This document shows positions 8,861-16,642 of a stretch of 64,000 nucleotides of DNA, one piece after another. The notes beneath the pieces are model-generated. The model ran no database searches. It had not been told where the DNA came from and worked only from the letters and a program-made list of their open reading frames with translations. Within the stretch, counting starts at the first letter, position 1; each line of letters starts with the position of its first letter. This DNA comes from Cellulomonas sp. 73-92 (GTDB lineage Bacteria > Actinomycetota > Actinomycetes > Actinomycetales > Cellulomonadaceae), in contig NZ_MKTH01000004.1 in NCBI RefSeq assembly GCF_001898175.1, positions 279,682-343,681 of the forward strand, in the 5' to 3' direction. The position numbers and the translations under genes were made by a program.

Positions 8861-9733
8861 TCAGCTCGACTCGCGCGCGGGGTGGCGGGGACCCAGGCCC
8901 GGGGGCGGGTTGAGGATCGTCTGATACGCCGTGCCGGTGTCGATCGCGCGCTGCATGGCGTCGTGGACCTCGAGGATCACGCGCTTGGTGCGGTACTCGC
9001 CGTGCGCCACCTCGTCCTTGCGCCGGACGATCGGGAACGTCTCCATGATGTAGTCGACGTCGTCGCGCGCCACGCCATATAGGTGGAAGAAGGCGGCATC
9101 GAGTTCGGCGCGGATCAGGCCTCGGCGTTCAATGTCCCACCGGAATGGTTCGCCTTGGTCGCCCAGAAGTCTTGCGGCCGGCGCCAGCCTCTCCGACGTG
9201 TAGAGCAGCTCGCAAAGCCGGGATCCGAACCAAGCCGTCCCCGACTCACGCGTCCACGAGATGAGTCCAGTGATCTCGCGAGGCTCGGGTGCCACCAGTT
9301 GCGCCATGACAGAGAACTGAAGGTGCATTCCCGTGAGTTTCTGTCGTACGACGTAGTCGAAGACGAATGAGTTGAGGAAGCCTGTGGCGATGAGCGAATT
9401 TAACCCGGAGTTGCCTGCCAGGAAGTAGTCGTAGTTTCCACCGCCCGCGATTCCGTCCGTTGCTGTCGCGATCGCGGTGCGGATGTCCGTGGAGCGTGCG
9501 ATACCACGCCAGACCGTAGCCCACGCTTCATTCCATCTGCCATTCAGCGTGTCCGCAGCGCTTGACTCGGGAACCCAATACCGAGGCTCTACCTCGAAGC
9601 GAGGGTCATCCTTCTCCTCGTCGGTTGCGTCACGAGTCGAGCCATCAGATTCATATGTCGCCCACCGGTGATCGAACTGATGGAGGAGTTTTGATTCGTA
9701 GAGCGGGAGCATGCGCTCGGGGGCTTCCGTCAT
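8861..9733 (-). CDS. Second copy of the methyltransferase C-terminal domain (spare cassette)
   Basis: This 290-aa protein is homologous to the product of 9730-10554 along its length. It shares LPLYE(A/S)[12 protein letters not shown] and the C-terminal block DAAFFHLYG...DTV-type linker...GEYRTKR. In related Eco57I-type methyltransferases this region is the C-terminal end of one long polypeptide, probably contributing to target recognition. The middle (about residues 75-190) is much more divergent than the ends, as expected for a specificity segment. Several stretches here, for example around 9390-9420 and 9660-9700, are visibly less GC-rich than neighbours. Its ATG overlaps the previous stop (ATGA). 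It could be a separate subunit or a silent recombination donor. Confidence 0.75.
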   Translation of the reverse strand: MTEAPERMLPLYESKLLHQFDHRWATYESDGSTRDATDEEKDDPRFEVEPRYWVPESSAADTLNGRWNEAWATVWRGIARSTDIRTAIATATDGIAGGGNYDYFLAGNSGLNSLIATGFLNSFVFDYVVRQKLTGMHLQFSVMAQLVAPEPREITGLISWTRESGTAWFGSRLCELLYTSERLAPAARLLGDQGEPFRWDIERRGLIRAELDAAFFHLYGVARDDVDYIMETFPIVRRKDEVAHGEYRTKRVILEVHDAMQRAIDTGTAYQTILNPPPGLGPRHPARESS

Positions 9734-10554
9734 GCGGGGATCCTCCTCGGCCGCGGGGCGTGGCGGGGGCCAGCACCCGGGGCGGGATCGAGCGACGACT
9801 GGAAACGAGTGCCGGTGGCGATGGCGGTCGACATCGCGTCGTACGACTCGAGGATCAGGCGCTTGGTGCGGTACTCGCCGTACGCGGCCTCGTCCTTTCG
9901 GCAGACGATCGGGAACGTCTGCATCACGTAGTCGACCTCGTCGCGCGGCAGGCCGTACAGGTGGAAGAACGCCGCGTCGAGCTCGGTCCGCAGCATCGCG
10001 CGCCGCTCCTCGTCCCACACGAACGGCTCACCGTCGTCGCTGAGGTCTTCGGCCAGTCCCCGCATGTCGTAGGCGGTGTAGCTGAGCTCGAGCACGTACG
10101 TCAGGATCCACTCCCGAGGCGTCGCGGGGAGCCATGCGACGGGACGCTCCAAGAGCCCCGCGTTGAGCGTTGCGATCTGCTTGACGATGAAGAAGTTGAG
10201 GCTGGTCGCGCTGACCGACTGGCGGGCCACGTAGTCCGTGGCGAAGGAGTTCAGGATGGCGGCGAGGACAGGACCGCCGACGGTGAGCATCAGCGGGACT
10301 TTGTTGCCTACCGCGCTCATCGGAAAGAGCGGCGCGATCAACGTCCGCTCGTCAGTGGCGCGCGCGATGTCGCGCCAGCCGAGGAGCCAGGGCTTGTCCC
10401 AGCGGTTTCCGAGGGACTTGGTGACCTCGTCGGCGTGGACCCAGTAGCGGGGGAGGACGACGAATGACGGGTCCACTTTCTCGGCGGGCGTCGCGTCGCG
10501 GACCGAGCCGTCGCGCTCGTACGTTGCCCAGCGGTGGTCAAACTGATGCATCAT
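9730..10554 (-). CDS. C-terminal domain of the interrupted methyltransferase (cassette 1)
   Basis: This frame continues upstream through HASFLPLYEAK to the G tract at 10588-10600. It is therefore the natural C-terminus of the methyltransferase encoded from 13796 but lies one frame away with 13 G residues present. Read alone from the ATG at 10554 it gives 274 aa starting [13 protein letters not shown] and losing the conserved LPLYEAK. That ATG overlaps the stop of the shifted upstream frame (ATGA, 10554-10551), so reinitiation is plausible. Eleven or 14 G residues would fuse it to the catalytic part into about 1355 aa. Conserved ends and a variable middle compared with the second copy suggest a target-recognition role. 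Confidence 0.8.
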   Translation of the reverse strand: MMHQFDHRWATYERDGSVRDATPAEKVDPSFVVLPRYWVHADEVTKSLGNRWDKPWLLGWRDIARATDERTLIAPLFPMSAVGNKVPLMLTVGGPVLAAILNSFATDYVARQSVSATSLNFFIVKQIATLNAGLLERPVAWLPATPREWILTYVLELSYTAYDMRGLAEDLSDDGEPFVWDEERRAMLRTELDAAFFHLYGLPRDEVDYVMQTFPIVCRKDEAAYGEYRTKRLILESYDAMSTAIATGTRFQSSLDPAPGAGPRHAPRPRRIPA

Positions 10555-13500
10555 CTTGGCCTCGTAGAGCGGGAGGAACGAGGCGTGCCCCCCCCCCCCC
10601 GCTCATTTGCGCTGTTCGTCGGCCGGACGAAGACGTTGCCTTCCAGCACCCAGCCCTCGGCCTCGAGCTCGTCGCGCGTGTGGAACAGGTGCGAATCCGA
10701 CGTCATGTTGAAGAGTCCCTGCATGAAGGAGACGCCCCATGGGTTCCCCGCCGGGTCGCCGGCGGCGACGAGGCGCTCATTGATGAGAACGGGGACACGT
10801 CGGTAGATGCCGAGTGTGATCTCGGCGTCGCGGCGGGTGCGGAATATGGGCAGTGTTCCGGTATTCGGGTTGAGAAGCGTGATCTCCTCGGGCGTCATCG
10901 TGAAGCGAGACGACGGGATCTCGCTGGCGTCGTGGAGGAAGAACGCGAACTGCGCGACCTTCGTCCTGCGGGCCGAACCGCCCAGTGTGAGCAGGCAGAA
11001 CTTGTACCGTGAATCGACTGCCTGGAAGATTGGCGCACGGTTCTCGAAGTCGTAGAGAGCTCGGACGCTCGAATTCTCGACGAGGTCCCGGAAGAAGTAC
11101 TGGGTGGTCGCGTCGGTGGCAATCCCGGTCGGCACGATCACGCCGGTCTGGCCCGACGCGGCAGTCAGCGTCCGGAACAGCTCGGCGAAGAGGGGGTCCG
11201 TCTTGACCCGGCCGCGACCGGTCAACGGGTAGACGCCAGACTCTGCGGCGAAGTGCCGCACGCAGTCGATGTGCCTCTTGTCGGCGGTGTACTGCGCGTA
11301 CAACTGCGGGTCGTCGTGCTCCAGAGCCTCGATCAGGCGTTTCCGGCGGGCCCCCGCGGCGGAAGCAATCTCTGGATCTTTGGACGCGAAGTACTCCTGC
11401 TCCTTGAGCTCGATGTGCTCCCATGGCGGGTTGCCGAGCACCGCGTCGAAGCCGCCGATCCAGCCTGCCGGGCCTTCGGGACCTGAGGGCCGGTCGAATA
11501 CCTCGGGGAACTCCAGGTGCCAGTGGAAGAACCGGTATTCATTGGCCAGCCGCTCCACCTCGTTGCGGGTGGCTTCCAGGCTCGCCGCGTCGGGATCGGT
11601 CTCGAACCGGCGGACGATCGCGGTGGTCGGCGGCTGGGTGACGTGCACGCTGCTGGCCGTGGCTTGGCCGAGCGGCCAGACGAAGGCGGCGACCCACGCG
11701 TCGGCGTGGACCTTGTGGTGCAGGTACTCCGGTGACCGCTCGTACTCGTGCCAACGACGCGCCTGGGTCCGAACGGACGCGGCGTCGTCGAACACCGCGA
11801 GGAACTCCGCGCGCGCGTCGCGGAACGGGCGCGCCCTGGCCGAGCCGAAGTCGAGCTCGAGGACGTCCTGACCGCCACCGTCTCGGCCGCGCTCGGCCTG
11901 GTTGCGGCGCTTCACCGCGGTTGCGACCTTCTTGTCGTCGCCCTCCAGGGGTGTGAAGGCCTCGTCGGGAACGCCGGCGGCCAGCAGCGCGGGCGTGGTG
12001 CCCAGCAGCGAGTTGCCGACGCGGATGCGCGCGTCGAGGAAGCCCAGCGCCTTGCCGGGTTCGACGGCCTCGAGCCAGAGTGAGACCTTCGCCAGCTCGG
12101 CGGCGAGCGGGTTGACGTCGACGCCGTACACGCAGCGGGCGACGACGTCCCGCAGCGCGTGACGAACGTCGTTCGGCGTGGGCTCGTCCTCGCCGGAACG
12201 GATCGCCGCGAGGCGGCGCGCGATGCGGCGAGCGGCGGCGACGAGGAAGTGGCCGGAGCCGCAGGCGGGATCGCAGACGCGCAGGTTGAGGAGTTGGCGC
12301 TCGGCATCGGCACCGTCGGTTGCCGCCGCTACGGCGTCATCTATGACTGGATCCAACGCGGAGTCCAGCAGCGCCGAGACAAGGGCCGGGGGCGTGTAGT
12401 AAGAGCCGGTCGTCTTGCGCTCGTTGCCGCTCAGGCGCTCGTACTCGAACCGGTGCTCCGTGACCGAGACTCGCGGGACCAGCTCGAGCAGCGCCTCGTA
12501 CACACCGCCGAGCTCCTCGGACCCGAGGTTGCGGTAGTCGACCTGCTGGAGCCGCTGCTCGCCGGTGGGCAGCCAGGCGAGGTCGCGGATCGCCTGGAGC
12601 ATGTCGTCGTTGGCGAGTTCAGCGTCGAGGAGCGGCTCGCCGAGGCCATCCTCGGGGTCGAAGAGGCCGCCGAGGGCCGGGAGTCCGAGCGCCGGCTCAC
12701 CGTCACCGCCGAGCGCGCGCAGCACCAGCCGCTGGCCGCGCCACAGGTCGGCGTAGGCGGCCGAGCCGTGGCGTTCGCGCGCCTGGCGGCGCAGCCGCTG
12801 CGTGCCCAGGAAGTCCGTGTAGTGCTGCCGGGCCAGCGGGCCAGCGTTTGGGTCGAGCAGCACGTCGCGGTCCTCGGTGACGAAGAGGAAGAGCAACCGG
12901 TACACGAGGCGCAGCAGCTGGCGGTGGTAGTCCTCGCGTCGCAGCTTGCCGGTGGCGAGCAGCTCGCGAAGGTGGGTGTTCTCCGGGTGGGCGATAAAGC
13001 CGGTGCCCAGATGCTGCAGGGCGTTCTCGACGCCGTCGCGGAGCCGTTCCAGCGCACGAGCGCCGGCGTTGACCGAGTCGGAGCGCCAGGCCTCGAGCCA
13101 GCAGTCGCTCGCCGTCGCCGAGCTGCCTTCGGCGGTGGGACGGATCTCGAGCCGGGACTGGTGGCACGTCTCCCACAGGAGGAGGAACTCTGCGAAAAGC
13201 TCGCCGTCGAAGATCGCCTCGAGGTCGAACTCGACGAACGCCGAGCCAGCCAGCGCGGTGGAGTCTCGGAGCAGGCGCAGCCTCAGGCCGTTGGAGACGA
13301 TCGCCCACAGGTGCTCGTCGGTCCGGTTGAGCAGCTCCTGGACCATCGCCTGGGGTGCGCGGGTGGCTCCGGCGACGCCGGCGTGGCGCCGGTCGAGGTC
13401 GACGCCGGGACCAAGCAGGTGGATCGGGATGTGCTCCCAGACGTGGGAGATGGGGTACGTCTGCTCGCCCACCGTGATCCCGCCGGTGCGAACCGGGACT

Positions 13501-13796
13501 CGGCCGTAGCCGAGCTCCTGGAGCAGCACAAGGAGCCAGCGCTCGCGGACCAGTGCAGCACCGGTGCCGGCGAAGCCGCCCGGCTCCTTCGCCTGGGAAT
13601 CGCGCCACGCCTCCCAGGCGCCGACAAGGTAGGTCCATGACCGGTTCGCAGCGTCGCGGATGCTCTCGCGGCCGGGCAGGTGGTAGGAGGCCGGGGAGCG
13701 CGACTCGGTCGTGCCGATGTCATCGCTGGCGATGCGCTGGAGGAATGTCGCCGGGACGATGCCGCCCTCGACGTGGATCGCCTGGAACGCCGTCAC
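10551..13796 (-). CDS. Eco57I-type N6-adenine DNA methyltransferase, catalytic part, frameshifted by a G tract
   Basis: This is the methyltransferase of a DISARM/BREX-like defence module. The 1081-aa product has a long N-terminal region, SAM-binding motif I DPACGSGHF (about 509-517) and the catalytic motif GNPPWE (about 787-792). It then runs through an FRDLVENSSVRALYDFENR segment typical of Eco57I/PglX-like enzymes. After FVRPTNSANER it enters a 13-G tract and ends in an unrelated tail. The missing C-terminus lies in the next frame. The GTG at 13796 overlaps the helicase stop (GTGA); further upstream in-frame sequence is helicase gene read in another frame. The resemblance to DrmMI and PglX is by motif and context; the target site is unknown. 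Confidence 0.85.
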   Translation of the reverse strand: MTAFQAIHVEGGIVPATFLQRIASDDIGTTESRSPASYHLPGRESIRDAANRSWTYLVGAWEAWRDSQAKEPGGFAGTGAALVRERWLLVLLQELGYGRVPVRTGGITVGEQTYPISHVWEHIPIHLLGPGVDLDRRHAGVAGATRAPQAMVQELLNRTDEHLWAIVSNGLRLRLLRDSTALAGSAFVEFDLEAIFDGELFAEFLLLWETCHQSRLEIRPTAEGSSATASDCWLEAWRSDSVNAGARALERLRDGVENALQHLGTGFIAHPENTHLRELLATGKLRREDYHRQLLRLVYRLLFLFVTEDRDVLLDPNAGPLARQHYTDFLGTQRLRRQARERHGSAAYADLWRGQRLVLRALGGDGEPALGLPALGGLFDPEDGLGEPLLDAELANDDMLQAIRDLAWLPTGEQRLQQVDYRNLGSEELGGVYEALLELVPRVSVTEHRFEYERLSGNERKTTGSYYTPPALVSALLDSALDPVIDDAVAAATDGADAERQLLNLRVCDPACGSGHFLVAAARRIARRLAAIRSGEDEPTPNDVRHALRDVVARCVYGVDVNPLAAELAKVSLWLEAVEPGKALGFLDARIRVGNSLLGTTPALLAAGVPDEAFTPLEGDDKKVATAVKRRNQAERGRDGGGQDVLELDFGSARARPFRDARAEFLAVFDDAASVRTQARRWHEYERSPEYLHHKVHADAWVAAFVWPLGQATASSVHVTQPPTTAIVRRFETDPDAASLEATRNEVERLANEYRFFHWHLEFPEVFDRPSGPEGPAGWIGGFDAVLGNPPWEHIELKEQEYFASKDPEIASAAGARRKRLIEALEHDDPQLYAQYTADKRHIDCVRHFAAESGVYPLTGRGRVKTDPLFAELFRTLTAASGQTGVIVPTGIATDATTQYFFRDLVENSSVRALYDFENRAPIFQAVDSRYKFCLLTLGGSARRTKVAQFAFFLHDASEIPSSRFTMTPEEITLLNPNTGTLPIFRTRRDAEITLGIYRRVPVLINERLVAAGDPAGNPWGVSFMQGLFNMTSDSHLFHTRDELEAEGWVLEGNVFVRPTNSANERGGGGTPRSSRSTRPR
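10588..10600 (-). repeat. Poly-G tract (13 G on the coding strand) inside the methyltransferase gene
   Basis: Thirteen consecutive C residues on the plus strand read as G13 in the gene. With 13 G the frame ends at 10551. With 11 or 14 G it opens into the conserved C-terminal domain; with 12 or 15 it stops a few codons further on. Tracts of this kind slip during replication and switch genes. S. coelicolor pglX is a known actinobacterial example. Confidence 0.85.
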
Positions 13797-16642
13797 GCAG
13801 CACCGCCGGGCAGGTACACGTAGACGCCGAGCAGGTCGACGGGGAGCTGGGGGCTGACGTCGAGGCCGCGGATGCCCAAGCCGCCCGCGACGTCGCGGCC
13901 GCGCGCGGCCTGGCGCACCCGGGTGTGCGCATCGCGCAACTCGTCGGCCGCTCGCTGTGCCTCGGCGTCGAGGGCCGGAGTGAGCTGCGGCAGTGCGCGG
14001 AGTACCCCTTCGATGAGGCTGCGGGCGCGGTCCGGGGGTGTGTTGGCGGACGGTTGGGCGGTGAGCAGGGCATCGAGCTCGTCCGGCTCGAGCCACACCG
14101 GCCTTGTCGGGGAACCGCGGAACGCGAGCGTCCGCGCCTCCTCAGCGACCTCCGTGCGGGTGCCGTGGCGGCCAGGGAGGGTCACGTGCACCCGGAACCG
14201 GGCGAGCAGCAGCACCGTGAGTGCGTCGACGGCGTTCGTTGTCATGACGCCGGCGCGCCGCGCCGGGCGTAGTCGCTCCTCGAGGCGCTTGTCGAGGGCG
14301 CCGTCAAGGATGAAGCGAGCCAGGGCGCCGACCCGCTCGTCCGTGCGCACGGTGACGGCTGCGCCGCGCGGGGCCGGCAGGTCGCGGGCCCACAGGAGCG
14401 TGCCGTCCGAGCCGTTGAGGTGCAGCGCGTCGCGCAGCCCGACCGGGATCGAGTGGGCCTCCAGCACCAGGCCGGACGGGTCGTCGCGGATGGCGCCGTC
14501 GACCTCGGCCAGCGCGGTGCGGACGAAGCGCGCGACATCCTCCGGACGGCCCAGGCGGGAGCGGGCGGCGTCCACCTCACGCGCGACCTCGTCGGGCCGG
14601 ATCGTTGCTTGGGCGTAGCGCGTGCGCGAGAGGCGCTCGGTCTCGGCTGCCGACGTCCACGCGTCGTCGAGCTGCTTGACCACCGGGAATAGCTCGAGCT
14701 CGAGCTGTTCGCCTGAACCGCCGCGCAGCAGAACGCCTTCGAGGAGGGCCTGGAGCACGCGGTCGTTCGTGTCGTTGGGGACCGGGACGCTGATGCCGAG
14801 GTCCTTGCGGATCTGTGCGTGCTTGCGCAGCAGCGCGTTGAGCACGATCCCGTCGATGCCGTTGTCCTCGCCGTAGATTGTCACCGCCCGCACGATGTCC
14901 GCAGTCTGGCCGAAGCGGTCGACGCGGCCCTCGCGCTGCTCGTGGCGCGTGGGGTTCCACGCGAGGTCGTAGTGGATCACGGCCTGGAAGCCGTCCTGGA
15001 GGTTGACGCCCTCGGAGAGGCAGTCGGTGGCGACGAGCACGCGGCCGGAGTCGGCCGGTTGGTCGAGCAGGCCGTGCACGCGGGCGGAACGGTCGTCCGG
15101 GGCCAGCTCACCCGTAACGACCTCGACCGGAACGTTGCGCATCACCGAGCGAATGTGCTCGGCGAGGTAGTGGGCCGTGGGGATGAAGCGGCAGAAGACG
15201 ATTGGCGACACGCCTTCCCTCAGCAGGCCCCGCACCTGCGTGACCAGGGCGGCCAACTTGGCGTCGTCGTCGACGCGGAGGCCTTGGGCCTGGACCGCCA
15301 GGTCGCGGAGGATGCGGGCCTCCGGCGAGGAGTTGTCACCCAGGGTGGGGATCGCGCCGGGAGCGGTGTCGTCGGCGTCGGTGGAGTCGTCCTCCACCTG
15401 GTCGAAGACGAGGGCGCGCCCGACGGCGTCGGCGGCCTCTCCGGACTCGGCCGCCGCGGCGGCCGAGCGGGCCACGAGGGTCGCGGCGGCGGCGGCCGGC
15501 GACGAGGCGATCGAGCGCAGCAGCGACAGGACCGACCACCATCGGACACGCTGTTGCAGAGTTGTGCCCGACCGGTCCCGGACCTGCCCGCGCGCGTAGG
15601 CGACGGCGTCGTCGAAGAACGTTCGGAACGAGGGGGACAGGCGGTACGGAACCTCGCGCGTCTGGCGGTCGCTCGGGAACTTCGTGTCCTCGTGCAGGTA
15701 GGTGCGGATGTCCGCGCGGCGGCGCTGAACGAGGTGGGCGGCCAGTCGCTGCCGTGCCTCCTCCGCGCCGAGGTCCACGTCGCGCAGCGCGGGATCGAGG
15801 AGGCCGACGAGGTTGCGGAATGCGCCCTCGTTCCCCGAGTGGGGCGTTGCGGTGACCAGGACGAGGTGGCGGTTCTCGTCCTCGGCGAGGTCCTGGAGCA
15901 ACCTGTAGCGCTGCGTGCGCCCGCGGCCGCCGGCTCCGGCGTCGTCGACAACGCACGTGTGGGCCTCATCGACGACCACGAGGTCCGGGGCCGTGCGGAG
16001 GAACTCGTCGCGGCGGCGGTCGCTCTTGATGTAGTCGGTGGACACGACCGTGACCGGGTAACGGTCGAAGATCGACTCGTCGTGCGTCAGGCCGCGCTGA
16101 AGCCGGCCGACGGTCGAGGCAAGGACGAGTTCCGCCTCCAGGGCGAACTTCTCGCGGAGCTCATCCCGCCACTGCTCGGCGAGCGCCGGCGGACACAGCA
16201 CGGCCAGCCCCTTCGCCTCGCCCTGGGCCAGTAGCTCCCCGGCGACGAGGCCGGCCTCGATCGTCTTGCCGATACCGACGTCGTCGGCGATGAGCAGACG
16301 CGTGGTCTCCTGACGCAGCGCCATGAGGAGGGGGACGTACTGGTACGGGCGCGGGTCGACGGCCAGTGACGCGAGGGAGCGGAAGGGGCCGCCCGTCGAA
16401 CGGAAGCCGATCCGGAGGGCGTCGCGGAGCAGTGCGGCCGAGCGGGCGTCGCCAAGGTCGTCCGGACCGGGAGTCGGGAACGTGGCGGACTCGACGGCTT
16501 CGAGCGCTGGCAGGACCCCGGCGCGGTCGGTGTCGCCGCCCGCCAGGGGGCGCAGGACGAGGAAGTCGTCGGCGCTCTCCGGCAGAACCACCCACTCCCG
16601 CCCGCGTGCGCGGACGAGCGTTCCCGGAGCGTAGGTGGGCAC
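13793..16642 (-). CDS. SNF2-family DEAH helicase, DrmD-like
   Basis: This is a 949-aa superfamily 2 ATPase of the RapA/SNF2 type, comparable to DrmD, which precedes the methylase gene in class 1 DISARM. The N-terminal 90 residues form a short beta-rich domain. Walker A GIGKT is at about 123-127 and DEAH at 225-228. The second RecA domain carries IVFCRFIPTAHYLAEH and the motif VI region EGVNLQ...EQREGRVDRFGQ (roughly 500-580). The C-terminal 300 residues have no recognised domain. The GTG start shares one base with the upstream stop (TAGTG), and the stop overlaps the methylase GTG. Inference: it translocates on or remodels DNA during restriction. Confidence 0.85.
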   Translation of the reverse strand: MPTYAPGTLVRARGREWVVLPESADDFLVLRPLAGGDTDRAGVLPALEAVESATFPTPGPDDLGDARSAALLRDALRIGFRSTGGPFRSLASLAVDPRPYQYVPLLMALRQETTRLLIADDVGIGKTIEAGLVAGELLAQGEAKGLAVLCPPALAEQWRDELREKFALEAELVLASTVGRLQRGLTHDESIFDRYPVTVVSTDYIKSDRRRDEFLRTAPDLVVVDEAHTCVVDDAGAGGRGRTQRYRLLQDLAEDENRHLVLVTATPHSGNEGAFRNLVGLLDPALRDVDLGAEEARQRLAAHLVQRRRADIRTYLHEDTKFPSDRQTREVPYRLSPSFRTFFDDAVAYARGQVRDRSGTTLQQRVRWWSVLSLLRSIASSPAAAAATLVARSAAAAAESGEAADAVGRALVFDQVEDDSTDADDTAPGAIPTLGDNSSPEARILRDLAVQAQGLRVDDDAKLAALVTQVRGLLREGVSPIVFCRFIPTAHYLAEHIRSVMRNVPVEVVTGELAPDDRSARVHGLLDQPADSGRVLVATDCLSEGVNLQDGFQAVIHYDLAWNPTRHEQREGRVDRFGQTADIVRAVTIYGEDNGIDGIVLNALLRKHAQIRKDLGISVPVPNDTNDRVLQALLEGVLLRGGSGEQLELELFPVVKQLDDAWTSAAETERLSRTRYAQATIRPDEVAREVDAARSRLGRPEDVARFVRTALAEVDGAIRDDPSGLVLEAHSIPVGLRDALHLNGSDGTLLWARDLPAPRGAAVTVRTDERVGALARFILDGALDKRLEERLRPARRAGVMTTNAVDALTVLLLARFRVHVTLPGRHGTRTEVAEEARTLAFRGSPTRPVWLEPDELDALLTAQPSANTPPDRARSLIEGVLRALPQLTPALDAEAQRAADELRDAHTRVRQAARGRDVAGGLGIRGLDVSPQLPVDLLGVYVYLPGGAA

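Noticed and set aside
6955..8913. 652-aa frame antisense to darT, darG and mcrB
   Set aside because: Same reasoning; the opposite strand carries clear DarT, DarG and McrB motifs.
10588..10600. Treating the G tract as only a sequencing error in an intact gene
   Set aside because: An exact length could be miscalled, but a run this long is itself real and slippery, and 13 fits a coupled ATGA start. Resequencing is the deciding test.
13797..14096. N-terminal extension of the methyltransferase
   Set aside because: It is the 3' end of the helicase gene in another frame. The coupled GTG at 13796 explains the junction.
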